In this document: positions 24,461 to 33,525 of the stretch, piece after piece
Layout: the number at the start of each line of letters is the position of its first letter
How positions within the stretch are numbered: the stretch's first letter is position 1
Assembly: GCA_015068325.1 (NCBI GenBank)
Contig: SVKQ01000007.1
Span: 1-41,105, forward strand
Reading direction: 5' to 3'
DNA from: Oscillospiraceae bacterium
GTDB taxonomy: Bacteria > Bacillota > Clostridia > Oscillospirales > Oscillospiraceae
Length of the DNA stretch: 41,105 bases
Made by a program: the position numbers and the translations under genes
The notes under the pieces: model-generated
Told to the model about the DNA's origin: nothing
Database searches by the model: none
What the model saw: only the letters and a program-made list of their open reading frames with translations

Positions 24461-25711
24461 ATGAAAACCCGCAACGGTCTGTTTGCCGATGTTCCCGAGG
24501 AGCTGTGGAACGACTGGCACTGGCAGGTCGCCAACCGCGCTGAGACGGTGGAGGACCTGAAGAAGTACATGACCCTGACCGCCGACGAGGAAGAGGGCGT
24601 CCGCAAGACGCTGGGCAAGCTGCGTATGGCCGTCACGCCCTACTACCTGTCCCTCATCGACCTGGACGACCCCTTTGATCCCATCCGCAAGATGGCCATC
24701 CCCCGCGCCGAGGAGCTGGAGTACGCCGACTATGAGGACGCCGATCCCCTGCACGAGGACACCGACTCTCCCACCCCCGGCCTGACCCACCGCTATCCCG
24801 ACCGCGTGCTGCTGCTGATCACCGATCAGTGCTCCATGTACTGCCGCCACTGCACCCGCCGCCGCTTCGCCGGCCAGAATGACTGCGAGGTGCCCATGCA
24901 GCAGATCGAGAAATGCATCGAGTATGTGGCCAACCACCCCGAGGTCCGCGACGTGCTGCTCTCCGGCGGCGACGCCCTGATGGTATCTGACGAGGTGCTG
25001 GAGCACATCATCAGCCGCCTGCGCGCCATCCCCCACGTGGAGATCGTCCGCCTGGGCTCCCGCACCCCCGTGGTGTGCCCCCAGCGTATCACCCCCGAGC
25101 TGTGCGCCATGCTGCGCAAGTATCATCCCATCTGGCTCAACACCCACTTCAATACCCCCAAAGAGTTTACCCCCGAGGCCAAGAAGGCCTGCGCCATGCT
25201 GGCTGACGCCGGCATCCCCCTGGGCAACCAGTCCGTGCTGCTGGCCGGCGTGAACGACTGCAGCCACGTGATGATGGAGCTGGTCCACGGCCTGGTGCAG
25301 ATGCGGGTGCGCCCCTACTACATCTACGCCTGCGATCCCTCCCTGGGGCTGAGCCACTTCCGCACCCCCGTGTCCAAGGGCATCGAGATCATGGAGGCCC
25401 TGCGGGGCCACACCTCCGGCTATTGCATCCCCACCTTCGTGGTGGACGCGCCGGGCGGCGGCGGCAAGACCCCGGTCATGCCCAACTACCTGATCTCCCA
25501 GACCCCGCGCAAGGTCATTCTGCGCAACTTCGAGGGCGTCATCACCTCCTACACCGAGCCCGAGCACTATGTCCAGAACTGCCACTGCGACGTCTGCACC
25601 GGCAAGAAGAAGGTGGAGAAGACCGGCGTGGCCTGGGTGGCCGAGGGTACGCCTCAGCGCTATCTGGAGCCCACCAAGCTGCTGCGCAACGAGCGCCACG
25701 TGAAGCATTGA
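24461..25711 (+). CDS. kamA: Lysine 2,3-aminomutase
   Basis: A radical-SAM and PLP enzyme that converts L-lysine to L-beta-lysine, the first step of the pathway. The 416 residues contain CSMYCRHC, a CxxxCxxC cluster motif (Cys124, Cys128, Cys131) for the [4Fe-4S] centre, the LSGGDALM loop, and IPTFVVDAPGGGGKTPVMP near the PLP site. A C-terminal cysteine pair NCHCDVC matches the zinc-binding tail of the clostridial enzyme. The long N-terminal helix begins after GLFADVPEELWNDWHWQ. GGGAGG precedes ATG. It lies between two strong intercistronic hairpins, within the riboswitch operon. Confidence 0.98.
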   Translation: MKTRNGLFADVPEELWNDWHWQVANRAETVEDLKKYMTLTADEEEGVRKTLGKLRMAVTPYYLSLIDLDDPFDPIRKMAIPRAEELEYADYEDADPLHEDTDSPTPGLTHRYPDRVLLLITDQCSMYCRHCTRRRFAGQNDCEVPMQQIEKCIEYVANHPEVRDVLLSGGDALMVSDEVLEHIISRLRAIPHVEIVRLGSRTPVVCPQRITPELCAMLRKYHPIWLNTHFNTPKEFTPEAKKACAMLADAGIPLGNQSVLLAGVNDCSHVMMELVHGLVQMRVRPYYIYACDPSLGLSHFRTPVSKGIEIMEALRGHTSGYCIPTFVVDAPGGGGKTPVMPNYLISQTPRKVILRNFEGVITSYTEPEHYVQNCHCDVCTGKKKVEKTGVAWVAEGTPQRYLEPTKLLRNERHVKH

Positions 25712-25723
25712 CCGATTCGCGTC

Positions 25724-25754
25724 CGCTGAGCGGGGCCCTGCGCTCCGCTCAGCG
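25724..25754 (+). other. Intercistronic stem-loop between kamA and kamD
   Basis: A perfect 10-bp stem CGCTGAGCGG (25724-25733) / CCGCTCAGCG (25745-25754) with an 11-base loop. No T run follows, so it is probably a stability or processing element. Confidence 0.7.
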
Positions 25755-25814
25755 CGCCGCGTTTGTGTCAGCTCCGCAAGGAGTCAACAAGAAAAGCTGT
25801 AAGAGGTAACATCT

Positions 25815-27374
25815 ATGGAAAGCAAACTCGGCCTGAATTTTGCCCTGGTCGACCAGGCCCGCGCCTCCGCCGCCCGCGTGGCGGCCGACACGCAGCGCTT
25901 CATCGACCAGCACACCACCGTCACGGTGGAGCGCGCCGTCTGCCGTCTGCTGGGAATTGACGGCGTCAATGAGATGGACGTTCCCATGCCCAACGTGTTG
26001 GTGGACAACCTGATGGAGAACTCCCTGCTGCCGCTGGGCGCCGCCTGGAACATCGGCAACGCCATCCTGGAGACCGGCAAGGATCCCCAGGGTGTGGCGG
26101 AGGCCGTGGACCGCGGTGAGCTGGATCTGTCCAAGCTGCCCGCCCACAGCGACAGCGACATCCGTGCGGCCATCAAGCCCTATGTGGACCGCACCATCGA
26201 GCGTATCAACAACAACGTGGCCGACCGCAACAGGTATCTCGGCGAGTTCGGCGACAAGCAGGGCCCCTACCTGTATATCATCGTGGCCACCGGCAATATC
26301 TATGAGGATATCATCCAGGCCAAGGCCGGCGCCAAGCAGGGCGCCGACATCATCGCCGTCATCCGCACCACCGGCCAGTCCCTGCTGGACTATGTGCCCT
26401 ATGGCGCCACCACCGAGGGCTTCGGCGGCACCTACGCCACCCAGGAGAACTTCCGCCTGATGCGCGCCGCGCTGGACGAGGTGGGCGAGGAGCAGCACCG
26501 GTATATCCGCCTGTGCAACTACTGCTCCGGCCTGTGCATGCCTGAGATCGCCGCCATGGGCGCTCTGGAGCGCCTGGACGTGATGCTCAACGACGCGCTG
26601 TACGGCATTTTGTTCCGTGACATCAACATGCAGCGCACCATCGTGGACCAGTTCTTCTCCCGCGTTATCAACGGTTACACCGGCGTCATCATCAACACCG
26701 GTGAGGACAACTATCTGACCACCGACGACGCCATCACCTCCGCTCACACCGTGCTGGCCTCCCAGTTCCTGAACGAGGCCTTCGCCAAGGAAGCCGGCAT
26801 GCGCGAGGAGCAGATGGGCCTCGGCCACGCTTTCGAGATGGATCCCTCCGTGGAGAACACCTTCCTCTATGAGCTGGCCCAGGCGCAGATGGCCCGCGAG
26901 ATCTTCCCCAAGGCGCCGCTGAAGTATATGCCGCCCACCAAGTTCATGACCGGCAACATCTTCCGCGGTCACATCCAGGATGCGCTGTTCAACATGGTCA
27001 CCATCCTGACCGGGCAGAAGCTGCACCTGCTGGGCATGATGACCGAGGCCATCCATACCCCGTTCATGTCCGACCGCGCCCTGTCCATCGAAAACGCCCA
27101 GTACATCTTCCGCACCATGAAGGACCTGGGCAGCGAGCTGACCTATAAGGAGAACGGCATCATCCGCAACCGCGCCAACGAGGTGCTGACCAAGGCCACC
27201 GACCTGCTGGCCGAGATCGAGAAGCTGGGCCTGTTCACCACCATCGAGAAGGGCATCTTCGCCGACGTGAAGCGCCCCAAGGACGGCGGTAAGGGCCTCA
27301 ACGGCGTCGTGGTGAAGGATGAGAAGCACTTCAATCCCTTTGTGGAAGTGATGAAAGGTAAGGTGGCAGGATAA
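25815..27374 (+). CDS. kamD: Lysine 5,6-aminomutase alpha subunit
   Basis: The large subunit of the adenosylcobalamin- and PLP-dependent enzyme that moves the terminal amino group of beta-lysine to give 3,5-diaminohexanoate. It has 519 residues, the normal length, and the TIM-barrel sequence pattern of the family (QGADIIAVIRTTGQSLLDYV, EGFGGTYATQENFRLMRAAL, CNYCSGLCMPEIAAMGALER). The start is supported by AAGAGG 8-9 bases upstream. Its stop overlaps the kamE start by one base, so both subunits are made together. Its activity is expected to depend on the KamBC reactivase encoded upstream. Confidence 0.98.
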   Translation: MESKLGLNFALVDQARASAARVAADTQRFIDQHTTVTVERAVCRLLGIDGVNEMDVPMPNVLVDNLMENSLLPLGAAWNIGNAILETGKDPQGVAEAVDRGELDLSKLPAHSDSDIRAAIKPYVDRTIERINNNVADRNRYLGEFGDKQGPYLYIIVATGNIYEDIIQAKAGAKQGADIIAVIRTTGQSLLDYVPYGATTEGFGGTYATQENFRLMRAALDEVGEEQHRYIRLCNYCSGLCMPEIAAMGALERLDVMLNDALYGILFRDINMQRTIVDQFFSRVINGYTGVIINTGEDNYLTTDDAITSAHTVLASQFLNEAFAKEAGMREEQMGLGHAFEMDPSVENTFLYELAQAQMAREIFPKAPLKYMPPTKFMTGNIFRGHIQDALFNMVTILTGQKLHLLGMMTEAIHTPFMSDRALSIENAQYIFRTMKDLGSELTYKENGIIRNRANEVLTKATDLLAEIEKLGLFTTIEKGIFADVKRPKDGGKGLNGVVVKDEKHFNPFVEVMKGKVAG

Positions 27375-28162
27375 TGAGCAGCGGACTGTACAACACCCAT
27401 AAGATCGATTTCGACACCACGCTGGACCTGACCCGCCTGAAGCCCTACGGCGACACCATGAACGACGGCAAGGTGCAGACCAGCTTCACCCTGCCCGTCA
27501 AGGACGACGCCCGCGGCGAGGAGGCCGCCCGCCAGATCGCCAAGAAGATGGGTCTGGAGGAGCCCAACGTGGCCTATCACGCCCCGCTGGACAAGGAGTT
27601 CACCTTCTACGTGGTCTACGGCAGCTGCGTGCACTCCGTCAACTATGAGGATATCCACGTCATCACCGTCGAGTCCGAGGTGATGAGCATGGAGGAGACC
27701 AACGACTACATCCGCGAGCACATTGGCCGCAAGGTGGTCATGGTGGGCGCCTCCACCGGCACCGACGCCCACACCGTGGGCATTGACGCCATCATGAACC
27801 GCAAGGGCTTTGCCGGTCACTACGGCGTGGAGCGCTACGAGATGGTGGAGGCCTACAACCTGGGCTCCCAGGTGCCCAACGAGGACTTTATCAAGAAGGC
27901 CGTGGAGCTGCATGCCGACGCGCTGCTGGTGTCCCAGACGGTCACCCAGAAGGATATCCACATCCAGAACCTGACCAATCTCATCGAGCTGCTGGAGGCC
28001 GAGGGCCTGCGCGACAAGTTCGTGGTGGTCTGCGGCGGACCCCGCATCACCCACGAGCTGGCCAAGGAGCTGGGCTATGACGCCGGCTTCGGCGCCGGCA
28101 CCTACGGCGACGACGTGGCCAGCTTCGTGGTCACCGAGATGGTCAAGCGCGGCATGAAGTAA
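27374..28162 (+). CDS. kamE: Lysine 5,6-aminomutase beta subunit
   Basis: The cobalamin-binding subunit, 262 residues. The base-off cobalamin motif DxHxxG is DAHTVG at 131-136. Lys144, in NRKGFAGHYG, corresponds to the lysine that anchors PLP in the Clostridium sticklandii enzyme. The rest follows the Rossmann-like B12 domain (VVMVGASTGTD, ADALLVSQTVTQKD, FVVVCGGPRI). The N-terminal 100 residues form the dimerisation domain. It ends the riboswitch operon and is followed by a stem-loop and a new promoter. Confidence 0.98.
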   Translation: MSSGLYNTHKIDFDTTLDLTRLKPYGDTMNDGKVQTSFTLPVKDDARGEEAARQIAKKMGLEEPNVAYHAPLDKEFTFYVVYGSCVHSVNYEDIHVITVESEVMSMEETNDYIREHIGRKVVMVGASTGTDAHTVGIDAIMNRKGFAGHYGVERYEMVEAYNLGSQVPNEDFIKKAVELHADALLVSQTVTQKDIHIQNLTNLIELLEAEGLRDKFVVVCGGPRITHELAKELGYDAGFGAGTYGDDVASFVVTEMVKRGMK

Positions 28163-28183
28163 GCCCGCACCGCATCCTTTTTC

Positions 28184-28222
28184 GAACGGCCATGAGACGT
28201 TCATCGGCTCTCATGGCCGTTC
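28184..28222 (+). other. Stem-loop at the 3' end of the kam operon
   Basis: A perfect 14-bp stem GAACGGCCATGAGA / TCTCATGGCCGTTC with an 11-base loop. No T run follows on either side in the right place, so it may act as an RNA-stability 3' end or a weak terminator rather than a classic one. Confidence 0.65.
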
Positions 28223-28289
28223 GCCCTGCGGATAGAGGAGAAATCCACGCGGTTTTTACGGAAAAAGTGTAAGAAATGCAGTCTGGCCC

Positions 28290-28318
28290 TTGCAATTCCG
28301 TGAAAACGATGGTATGAT
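28290..28318 (+). promoter_or_regulatory. Promoter of atoDA
   Basis: TTGCAA (28290-28295), 17-base spacer, TATGAT (28313-28318), followed by a leader of about 65 bases. Confidence 0.82.
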
Positions 28319-28389
28319 AAGTATGTTAAAAATCTGGCAAATTTCCCGCGCATTTATGTAAGTACCAATACAACAAGGAGGAACACCAA

Positions 28390-29082
28390 ATGGCAAAGAA
28401 ACCTGTTCTCACTGCCGCCGAGGCAGCGAAAATGATCCCCGACGGCGCCACGATCATGTGCGGCGGCTTCCTGGCCTGCGGCCAGGCCCGCACCATCGTC
28501 AAGGAGCTGGTCAAGCTGGGCACCAAGGATCTGACCCTCATCGCCAATGATATGGCTCGCCAGACGGGCCCCATGGGCGAGGAGTTCTTCGGCATCGCCG
28601 AGCTGATCCATAACCACCAGGTCAAGCGCATCATCGCCACCCACGTGGGCATGACCCCCGAAGTGGGCCAGCAGTCCACCGAGGGCACGCTGGAGGTCAA
28701 TCTGATCCCCCAGGGCTCCCTGGCTGAGTGCATCCGCGCCGGCGGCGCCGGTCTGGGCGGCGTGTTGACCCCTGTGGGCGTCGACACCCTGATCGAGGAC
28801 AGCCCCCTGTGCATGGGCAAGCAGCGCATCAATGGCAAGGACTATCTGCTGATGAAGCCCATCCACGCCGACTTTGCCCTGCTGGGCACCTATAAATGCG
28901 ATGAGTACGGCAACTGCTGGTACAAGGGCACCATGCGCAACTTCAACGTTGTCATGGCCACCGCCGCCGACACCGTCATCGCCGAGTGTGAGTATCTGGT
29001 CCCCGTGGGCGAGATCGAGCCCGAGAACATCCACACCTACGGCATGTGCGTGAACTACATCGTGGAAGGAGAGAGAAAGTAA
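28390..29082 (+). CDS. atoD: CoA-transferase subunit alpha (acetoacetate/butyrate type)
   Basis: One half of a family I CoA-transferase. In lysine fermenters this enzyme moves CoA from butyryl-CoA (or acetyl-CoA) to the acetoacetate made by Kce, releasing butyrate. The 230 residues show the glycine-rich loop MCGGFLACGQARTIVKELV, the ANDMARQTGPMG segment and GVLTPVGVDTLIED, as in AtoD/ScoA proteins. AAGGAGG precedes ATG. The stop overlaps the atoA start by one base. The exact donor and acceptor are inferred from the neighbours, not from the sequence alone. Confidence 0.93.
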   Translation: MAKKPVLTAAEAAKMIPDGATIMCGGFLACGQARTIVKELVKLGTKDLTLIANDMARQTGPMGEEFFGIAELIHNHQVKRIIATHVGMTPEVGQQSTEGTLEVNLIPQGSLAECIRAGGAGLGGVLTPVGVDTLIEDSPLCMGKQRINGKDYLLMKPIHADFALLGTYKCDEYGNCWYKGTMRNFNVVMATAADTVIAECEYLVPVGEIEPENIHTYGMCVNYIVEGERK

Positions 29083-29750
29083 TGGATAAGTCTGAAATCA
29101 AGGCCTTTATCGCCAGACGCTGCGCCAAGGAGCTGAAGGACGGCGATGTCGTCAACCTGGGTATCGGCCTGCCCACCATGATCCCCAGCTATCTGCCCGA
29201 GGGCGTTGAGCTGATCATCCATGCCGAGCTGGGCATCGTGTCCGCCGGCGCCACCCCCAAAGAGGGCGATGCCAACTTTGATCCCTACCACGTGATCGAC
29301 GCCGGCGGCGGCGTGGCCTCCGTGGCGTACGGCGGTGGCTTCATCGATTCCGCCACCAACTTCGGCCTGATCCGCGGCGGCCATGTGGACGCCTGCTTCC
29401 TGGGCGCCCTGGAGGTCGATGCCCAGGGCAACCTGGCCAACTGGATCATCCCCGGCAAGCGTATGCCCGGCATGGGCGGTGCCATGGATCTGTGCGTCGG
29501 CGCCAAGAACTGCATCGTCTGCATGGAGCACACCGCCAAGGGCAACCCCAAGATCTTCGAGAAGTGCCGTCTGCCCCTGACCGCCTCCCACTGCGTCAAC
29601 AAGATCATCACCGAGATGTGCGTGTTCGAGGTCAATGAGGACGGTCTGCTGATGACCGAGATCAACCCCGAGTTCACCATCGACGAGGTGCGTGCCGCTA
29701 CCGCCGCCCACTTCGAGGTGGCCGTGAACCTGAAGAGCATGCTCCACTGA
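29082..29750 (+). CDS. atoA: CoA-transferase subunit beta (acetoacetate/butyrate type)
   Basis: The catalytic half of the CoA-transferase, 222 residues. The active-site glutamate is Glu49 in HAELGIVSAG, the conserved ExG motif of family I beta subunits, preceded by NLGIGLPTMIPSYLP. ATG 29082 overlaps the atoD stop (TAATG), preferred to an upstream in-frame GTG. AGGAGAGAGAAAG serves as ribosome binding site. With kal, hbd and bcd nearby it completes the route from lysine to butyrate. Confidence 0.95.
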   Translation: MDKSEIKAFIARRCAKELKDGDVVNLGIGLPTMIPSYLPEGVELIIHAELGIVSAGATPKEGDANFDPYHVIDAGGGVASVAYGGGFIDSATNFGLIRGGHVDACFLGALEVDAQGNLANWIIPGKRMPGMGGAMDLCVGAKNCIVCMEHTAKGNPKIFEKCRLPLTASHCVNKIITEMCVFEVNEDGLLMTEINPEFTIDEVRAATAAHFEVAVNLKSMLH

Positions 29751-29775
29751 GCGCTGTTCCCCTTTTGTATGTATG

Positions 29776-29816
29776 CAGCAGTCCCGGCCCCGCGGCCGGG
29801 GCTGCTCTTTCTTTTC
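29776..29816 (+). terminator. Terminator of atoDA
   Basis: AGCAG-CCCGGCC pairs with GGCCGGG-CTGCT around CCGC, followed by the T-rich CTTTCTTTTC. Confidence 0.82.
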
Positions 29817-29829
29817 CCGGAAATACCCC

Positions 29830-29858
29830 TTGCCCGCCGGACCATATGGGGGTATAAT
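29830..29858 (+). promoter_or_regulatory. Promoter of the PhzF-family gene
   Basis: TTGCCC (29830-29835), 17-base spacer, TATAAT (29853-29858). Confidence 0.78.
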
Positions 29859-29890
29859 GGCGGCAGAGCTATGAGACGAGGAGGATCGCC

Positions 29891-30748
29891 ATGGAAGCCT
29901 ATGTGATGGATGCCTTTTCCGCCCGCATCTTCGGGGGCAACCAGGCGGGCGTGGTGCTGCCGGACCGTCCGCTGGAGGATGCCCTGATGCAGCAGATCGC
30001 CGCCGAGTTCAAGCACTCCGAGACCGCCTTCGTGACGGTCAACGAGGATGGGTCTGTCAGCCTGAAATACTTTACACCGGCTGGGGAAGTGGATCTCTGC
30101 GGTCATGCCACCATTGCCAGCTTTGCCCTGCTGCGCGATCTGGGCCGCATCGGCGACGGGGAGCGCACGGCTCACACCCGTTCCGGCGATCTGGCCATCG
30201 GCGTGCAGGGGGACACGGTGTGGATGGATATGGCCCCGCCCCGGCTGCTGCGCACGCTGCCGGAGGAGGAGTGGGCACCGCTGTACGAGGCCTACGGCCT
30301 GAGCCCGGCCGACCGGCCGGCTGGCTATGTGCCGAAGCTGGTGTCCACCGGTCTGGCGGACATCATGCTGCCGGTGAAGAACCATGAGATACTGATGGCC
30401 GCCGTGCAGGACGAGCGGGCCGTCACGGAGCTGAGCCGGCACTACGAGTGTGTGGGCGTCCACATGTTCTGCCCCGGCGGCAGTGACTGTACCGCGTATT
30501 GCAGCAACTACGCACCGCTGTACGACATACCGGAGGAGTGCGCCACCGGCACCTCCAACGGCGCGCTGACCTACTATCTCTACCTGCGGGGCGATGTGGC
30601 GCCGGGGGCGGAGAACGTGTTCCTCCAGGGCGAGCACATGGGCCGCCCCTCCGAGATCCGCAGCCGTCTGACGGCCAGCGGGGAGGAGGTGCTGGTCCGC
30701 GTGGGCGGCCGCGCCGTCATGAGCATGCGCTGCGAGCTGCAGCTCTGA
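29891..30748 (+). CDS. PhzF-family isomerase-like protein
   Basis: A 285-residue two-lobed protein of the PhzF/diaminopimelate-epimerase fold. It has AFSARIFGGNQAGVVL at the N-terminus, Glu44 in KHSETAFV where PhzF has its catalytic glutamate, and EVDLCGHATIASFALL, the conserved GHAT motif. The C-lobe has GTSNGALTYYLYL. No phenazine genes are near, so it is probably one of the many PhzF relatives acting on an unknown metabolite. GAGGAGG precedes ATG. It is a single-gene unit with its own promoter and a terminator. Confidence 0.92.
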   Translation: MEAYVMDAFSARIFGGNQAGVVLPDRPLEDALMQQIAAEFKHSETAFVTVNEDGSVSLKYFTPAGEVDLCGHATIASFALLRDLGRIGDGERTAHTRSGDLAIGVQGDTVWMDMAPPRLLRTLPEEEWAPLYEAYGLSPADRPAGYVPKLVSTGLADIMLPVKNHEILMAAVQDERAVTELSRHYECVGVHMFCPGGSDCTAYCSNYAPLYDIPEECATGTSNGALTYYLYLRGDVAPGAENVFLQGEHMGRPSEIRSRLTASGEEVLVRVGGRAVMSMRCELQL

Positions 30749-30766
30749 AGCAGGCCGATCGAAGAG

Positions 30767-30802
30767 AAAAAACATCCCGCCTCACAGGCGGGATGTTTTT
30801 CT
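30767..30802. terminator. Bidirectional terminator between phzF-like and EamA genes
   Basis: AAAAACATCCCGCC pairs perfectly with GGCGGGATGTTTTT around TCACA; A-rich on the left and T5 on the right serve both converging genes. Confidence 0.92.
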
Positions 30803-30832
30803 GTCGATGCTTTTTTGCCGAAGGGCCGCGGG

Positions 30833-31723
30833 TCACGTCCGCTCGCTTCGCTGGGCCAGGAACACGCCCAGGGTGATCAGCACGGCACCGGCGATGCCCA
30901 TGGGGGAGATGGGCTCGCCCAGCAGCAGCCAGCCCACCACCAGCGTCACGAAGGGGGAGGCGTACAGGTAGTTGTTGGTGACCACCACGCCCAGCCGTTG
31001 GAAGGCGATGTTCCAGACGGCGAAGCACACGGCGTTGCCGAAAATGCTGAGGAACAGCCAGCTCAGCAGCACCTTGGGCACGGTGAACAGCGGCGTCAGC
31101 ACGGGCATGCCGTCGGTGAGCAGCATCAGCGGCACGCCGGTGAGGAAGGCCCACAGCATCACCCGGCGGGTGACGATGAAGTTGTCATAGCGCTCGGTGT
31201 AGGGCTTGATGAGGATGGAGTACACGGCCCAGGCCAGGGCTGCGCCCAGCGCCAGCAGGTCGCCCGCGGGGCTCAGGTGGAAGTTGAGACTGCCGTTGAG
31301 CACCACCAGCACCACGCCCACGATGGCCACCAGCGAGCCGATGTACACGAAGCGCCCCAGCTTCTCACCGCTGCGGCTGAACAGCTGGGCCAGCACCACC
31401 GTGAAGATGGGGGACAGGGACACCAGGATGCTGACGTTGGCGGCGTAAGTATAGGTCAGAGCGGTGTTCTGCAGGAAGAAATAGAAGCTGCCGCCGGCGA
31501 TGCCGATCAGGGCGAAGAGCAGCTCATCCTTCAGCGGCAGGCGCAGGAACCGGGGCCGCATCACCAGCAGGGCCACATAGGCCAGGGCCATCCGCAGAGG
31601 GATGATCTGAATGGGCGTGAAGCCGGCGGCCAGCAGGTTCTTGGTCAGCACGTAGCAGCTGCCCCACACCAGGATGGTGAACAGGGCGTACAGGTGTCCG
31701 ACGGTCTTTTGTGAAGGGGACAT
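30833..31723 (-). CDS. EamA/DMT-superfamily transporter
   Basis: A 296-residue inner-membrane protein with about ten hydrophobic helices arranged as two EamA repeats. The first repeat starts HLYALFTILVWGSCYVLTK and the second near residue 150 with LALGAALAWAVYSILIKP. The pattern is that of drug/metabolite exporters; the substrate cannot be told. ATG at 31723 is chosen for AGGAGG seven bases upstream and because it starts right before the first helix; the upstream in-frame extension has no binding site. No operon partner is visible. Confidence 0.9.
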   Translation of the reverse strand: MSPSQKTVGHLYALFTILVWGSCYVLTKNLLAAGFTPIQIIPLRMALAYVALLVMRPRFLRLPLKDELLFALIGIAGGSFYFFLQNTALTYTYAANVSILVSLSPIFTVVLAQLFSRSGEKLGRFVYIGSLVAIVGVVLVVLNGSLNFHLSPAGDLLALGAALAWAVYSILIKPYTERYDNFIVTRRVMLWAFLTGVPLMLLTDGMPVLTPLFTVPKVLLSWLFLSIFGNAVCFAVWNIAFQRLGVVVTNNYLYASPFVTLVVGWLLLGEPISPMGIAGAVLITLGVFLAQRSERT

Positions 31724-31815
31724 GGATGCGCCTCCTGTCATGGAAAGTGGCACGCAGCAGCGTCCGGAGCTGCCGGACACTGCTGCGGAAAGACGTATGA
31801 AGCCGGACGCGTTGT

Positions 31816-33357
31816 TCAGGGCACCACGGGCGTCTCACCGTCCAGCACCTGGCGGATCAGCTCCCGGGCGGTCTCCACGGAGGAGGGATCCTGCCGGGTC
31901 ACGTACAGGGGGATGCCGGAGTAGGAGTAGCAGTAGTCGCTGGCGGGGGTGCCGCTGACGGCATAGCTGGTGACGTGCCAGCCCCGCATGTCCCTCTGCT
32001 GGGCCTGCACCAGCGCCGTCACCTCGTCATAGCTGATGTTGGTGAGCATGGAGCCGGACACGGCCTTCAGCAGACTCTGATAGTTGGACAGGATGGAGGG
32101 GGAGATGATCTTGTTGACAATGCCCTTGATGACGGCCATCTGGTTCTTGCCACGCTGGTTGTCGCCATCGGCGAAGGCGTAGCGCTCCCGGGAGAAGGCC
32201 AGCGCCTCCCGCCCGGTCAGGTGTATCGTGCCGGCGGGGAAGGAGAAGGCGCGGCGGTCATAGCCGGTGCCGTCGCCGTTGGGGATCTGCATAACGCGGG
32301 TGGTAAAGGCCTTGGGGGACTCCACGTCCACGCCGCCCACCGCATCCACGATGTCCACCAGGCCGTTGAAGTTGACCCGGATGTAGTAGGGGGTGTCGAT
32401 GCCGTACAGGTCGTCCAGCGTGTTCATGGACTCATCGATACCGTAGACGGCCGCGTGGGTCAGCTTGTCCATCCGGCCGTTCATGTGCAGCGCCACGTAG
32501 TAGTCTCGAGGCGTGTTCAGCAGCAGGATCTCGTGGGTGGAGGGGTTCACCACCGCCAGGATGTTCACGTCGCCGTTGCCCCGGGCGGTGATGTCGCTGC
32601 TGCGGGCGTCGATGCCGCTGCAGTAGACAACGAAGGGCTCGGTCACGCTGGCATCGTTCGGGGGCACGACCACCTCGCGGGTGATGGTGTACTCATAGAT
32701 TACGCGGGTGCGCTCACTCAGATCGGCATAGCCCTCCTGTTCCTCCAGCCCGGAGAAGAGCCCGGTGTTTACCACGATGGCCCCCACGCTGCCGTCATAG
32801 AGATCGTCCACCAGCGCAGCCAGTCCGTCGCTGGAGCGGGTGTCCACTGCGCCGCCCAGCTCCTTGCCGATGTGCTCCAGTGTGGAGTCGATGTTCTCCC
32901 GGTCCAGATCCTCTACGTAGCCGAAGATGTAGCCGGCGGTGTCGGCCAGTTCCCGGGCCGGATCCTCGTCCCGCACCACCACGGCGATCACGTTCGTCTC
33001 GACGGTCTTGCCGGTGATGCGGCTGATGGCGCTCTGGACGGAGCCCACGCCCACCATGGCCCACAGCATGCCGGCCGACAGCACGACAGCCACGCCGCCG
33101 CAGATCAGCTTGCCCAGCTTGTTCCTGCGCAGGGGATACTGCACGAAGACGTGGGCGGCGTTGAGGACCAGCAGGGCCGCCATGATCAGCAGCAGGTATT
33201 TCGTGGTCAAAAGCCGGCTGGCCATAAGCCGGATGAACAGCACCAGGCTGACAGCCAGCAGCAGGATCATGGCCGCGGTGCCGAAGAGATCTGCCCTGGT
33301 GCGCGGATGCTGTCCGGCGGCCTTGCCGCGGGCGGACTCTTTTTGCAGTCGTTTCAT
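31816..33357 (-). CDS. LytR-CpsA-Psr (LCP) family cell-wall glycopolymer ligase
   Basis: A 513-residue membrane protein that by family transfers teichoic acid or other glycopolymers to peptidoglycan. Three hydrophobic segments lie in the first 140 residues (LFGTAAMILLLAVSLVLFIR, then LLLIMAALLVLNAAHVF and GGVAVVLSAGMLWAMVGV). An extracellular accessory region follows, then the LCP domain (about 255-460) with ILLLNTPRDYYVAL, HAAVYGIDESMNTL and DAVGGVDV, including the conserved Arg of TPRD and the FNGLVDIVDAVGG block. GAGGAGA lies five bases before ATG 33357. It is a single-gene unit. Confidence 0.93.
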   Translation of the reverse strand: MKRLQKESARGKAAGQHPRTRADLFGTAAMILLLAVSLVLFIRLMASRLLTTKYLLLIMAALLVLNAAHVFVQYPLRRNKLGKLICGGVAVVLSAGMLWAMVGVGSVQSAISRITGKTVETNVIAVVVRDEDPARELADTAGYIFGYVEDLDRENIDSTLEHIGKELGGAVDTRSSDGLAALVDDLYDGSVGAIVVNTGLFSGLEEQEGYADLSERTRVIYEYTITREVVVPPNDASVTEPFVVYCSGIDARSSDITARGNGDVNILAVVNPSTHEILLLNTPRDYYVALHMNGRMDKLTHAAVYGIDESMNTLDDLYGIDTPYYIRVNFNGLVDIVDAVGGVDVESPKAFTTRVMQIPNGDGTGYDRRAFSFPAGTIHLTGREALAFSRERYAFADGDNQRGKNQMAVIKGIVNKIISPSILSNYQSLLKAVSGSMLTNISYDEVTALVQAQQRDMRGWHVTSYAVSGTPASDYCYSYSGIPLYVTRQDPSSVETARELIRQVLDGETPVVP

Positions 33358-33432
33358 ATCATTCTCCTCGAAAAAAAGCAGTTGCGCATGGCGCCCGTCA
33401 GGCGGCATGCGTGGTATGGATGTCACAGCAGA

Positions 33433-33460
33433 ATTATATTATACTCCACTGTCCCGCCAA
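33433..33460 (-). promoter_or_regulatory. Probable promoter of the LCP gene
   Basis: On the minus strand TTGGCG (33455-33460), 16-base spacer, TATAAT (33433-33438), overlapping another TATAAT at 33438-33443. Confidence 0.65.
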
Positions 33461-33525
33461 AATCCAGTATAAAGTGTGAGGAAGCGATGAAATTTTCCCT
33501 TCGCCGGGCGGTACACGGAAATCAC

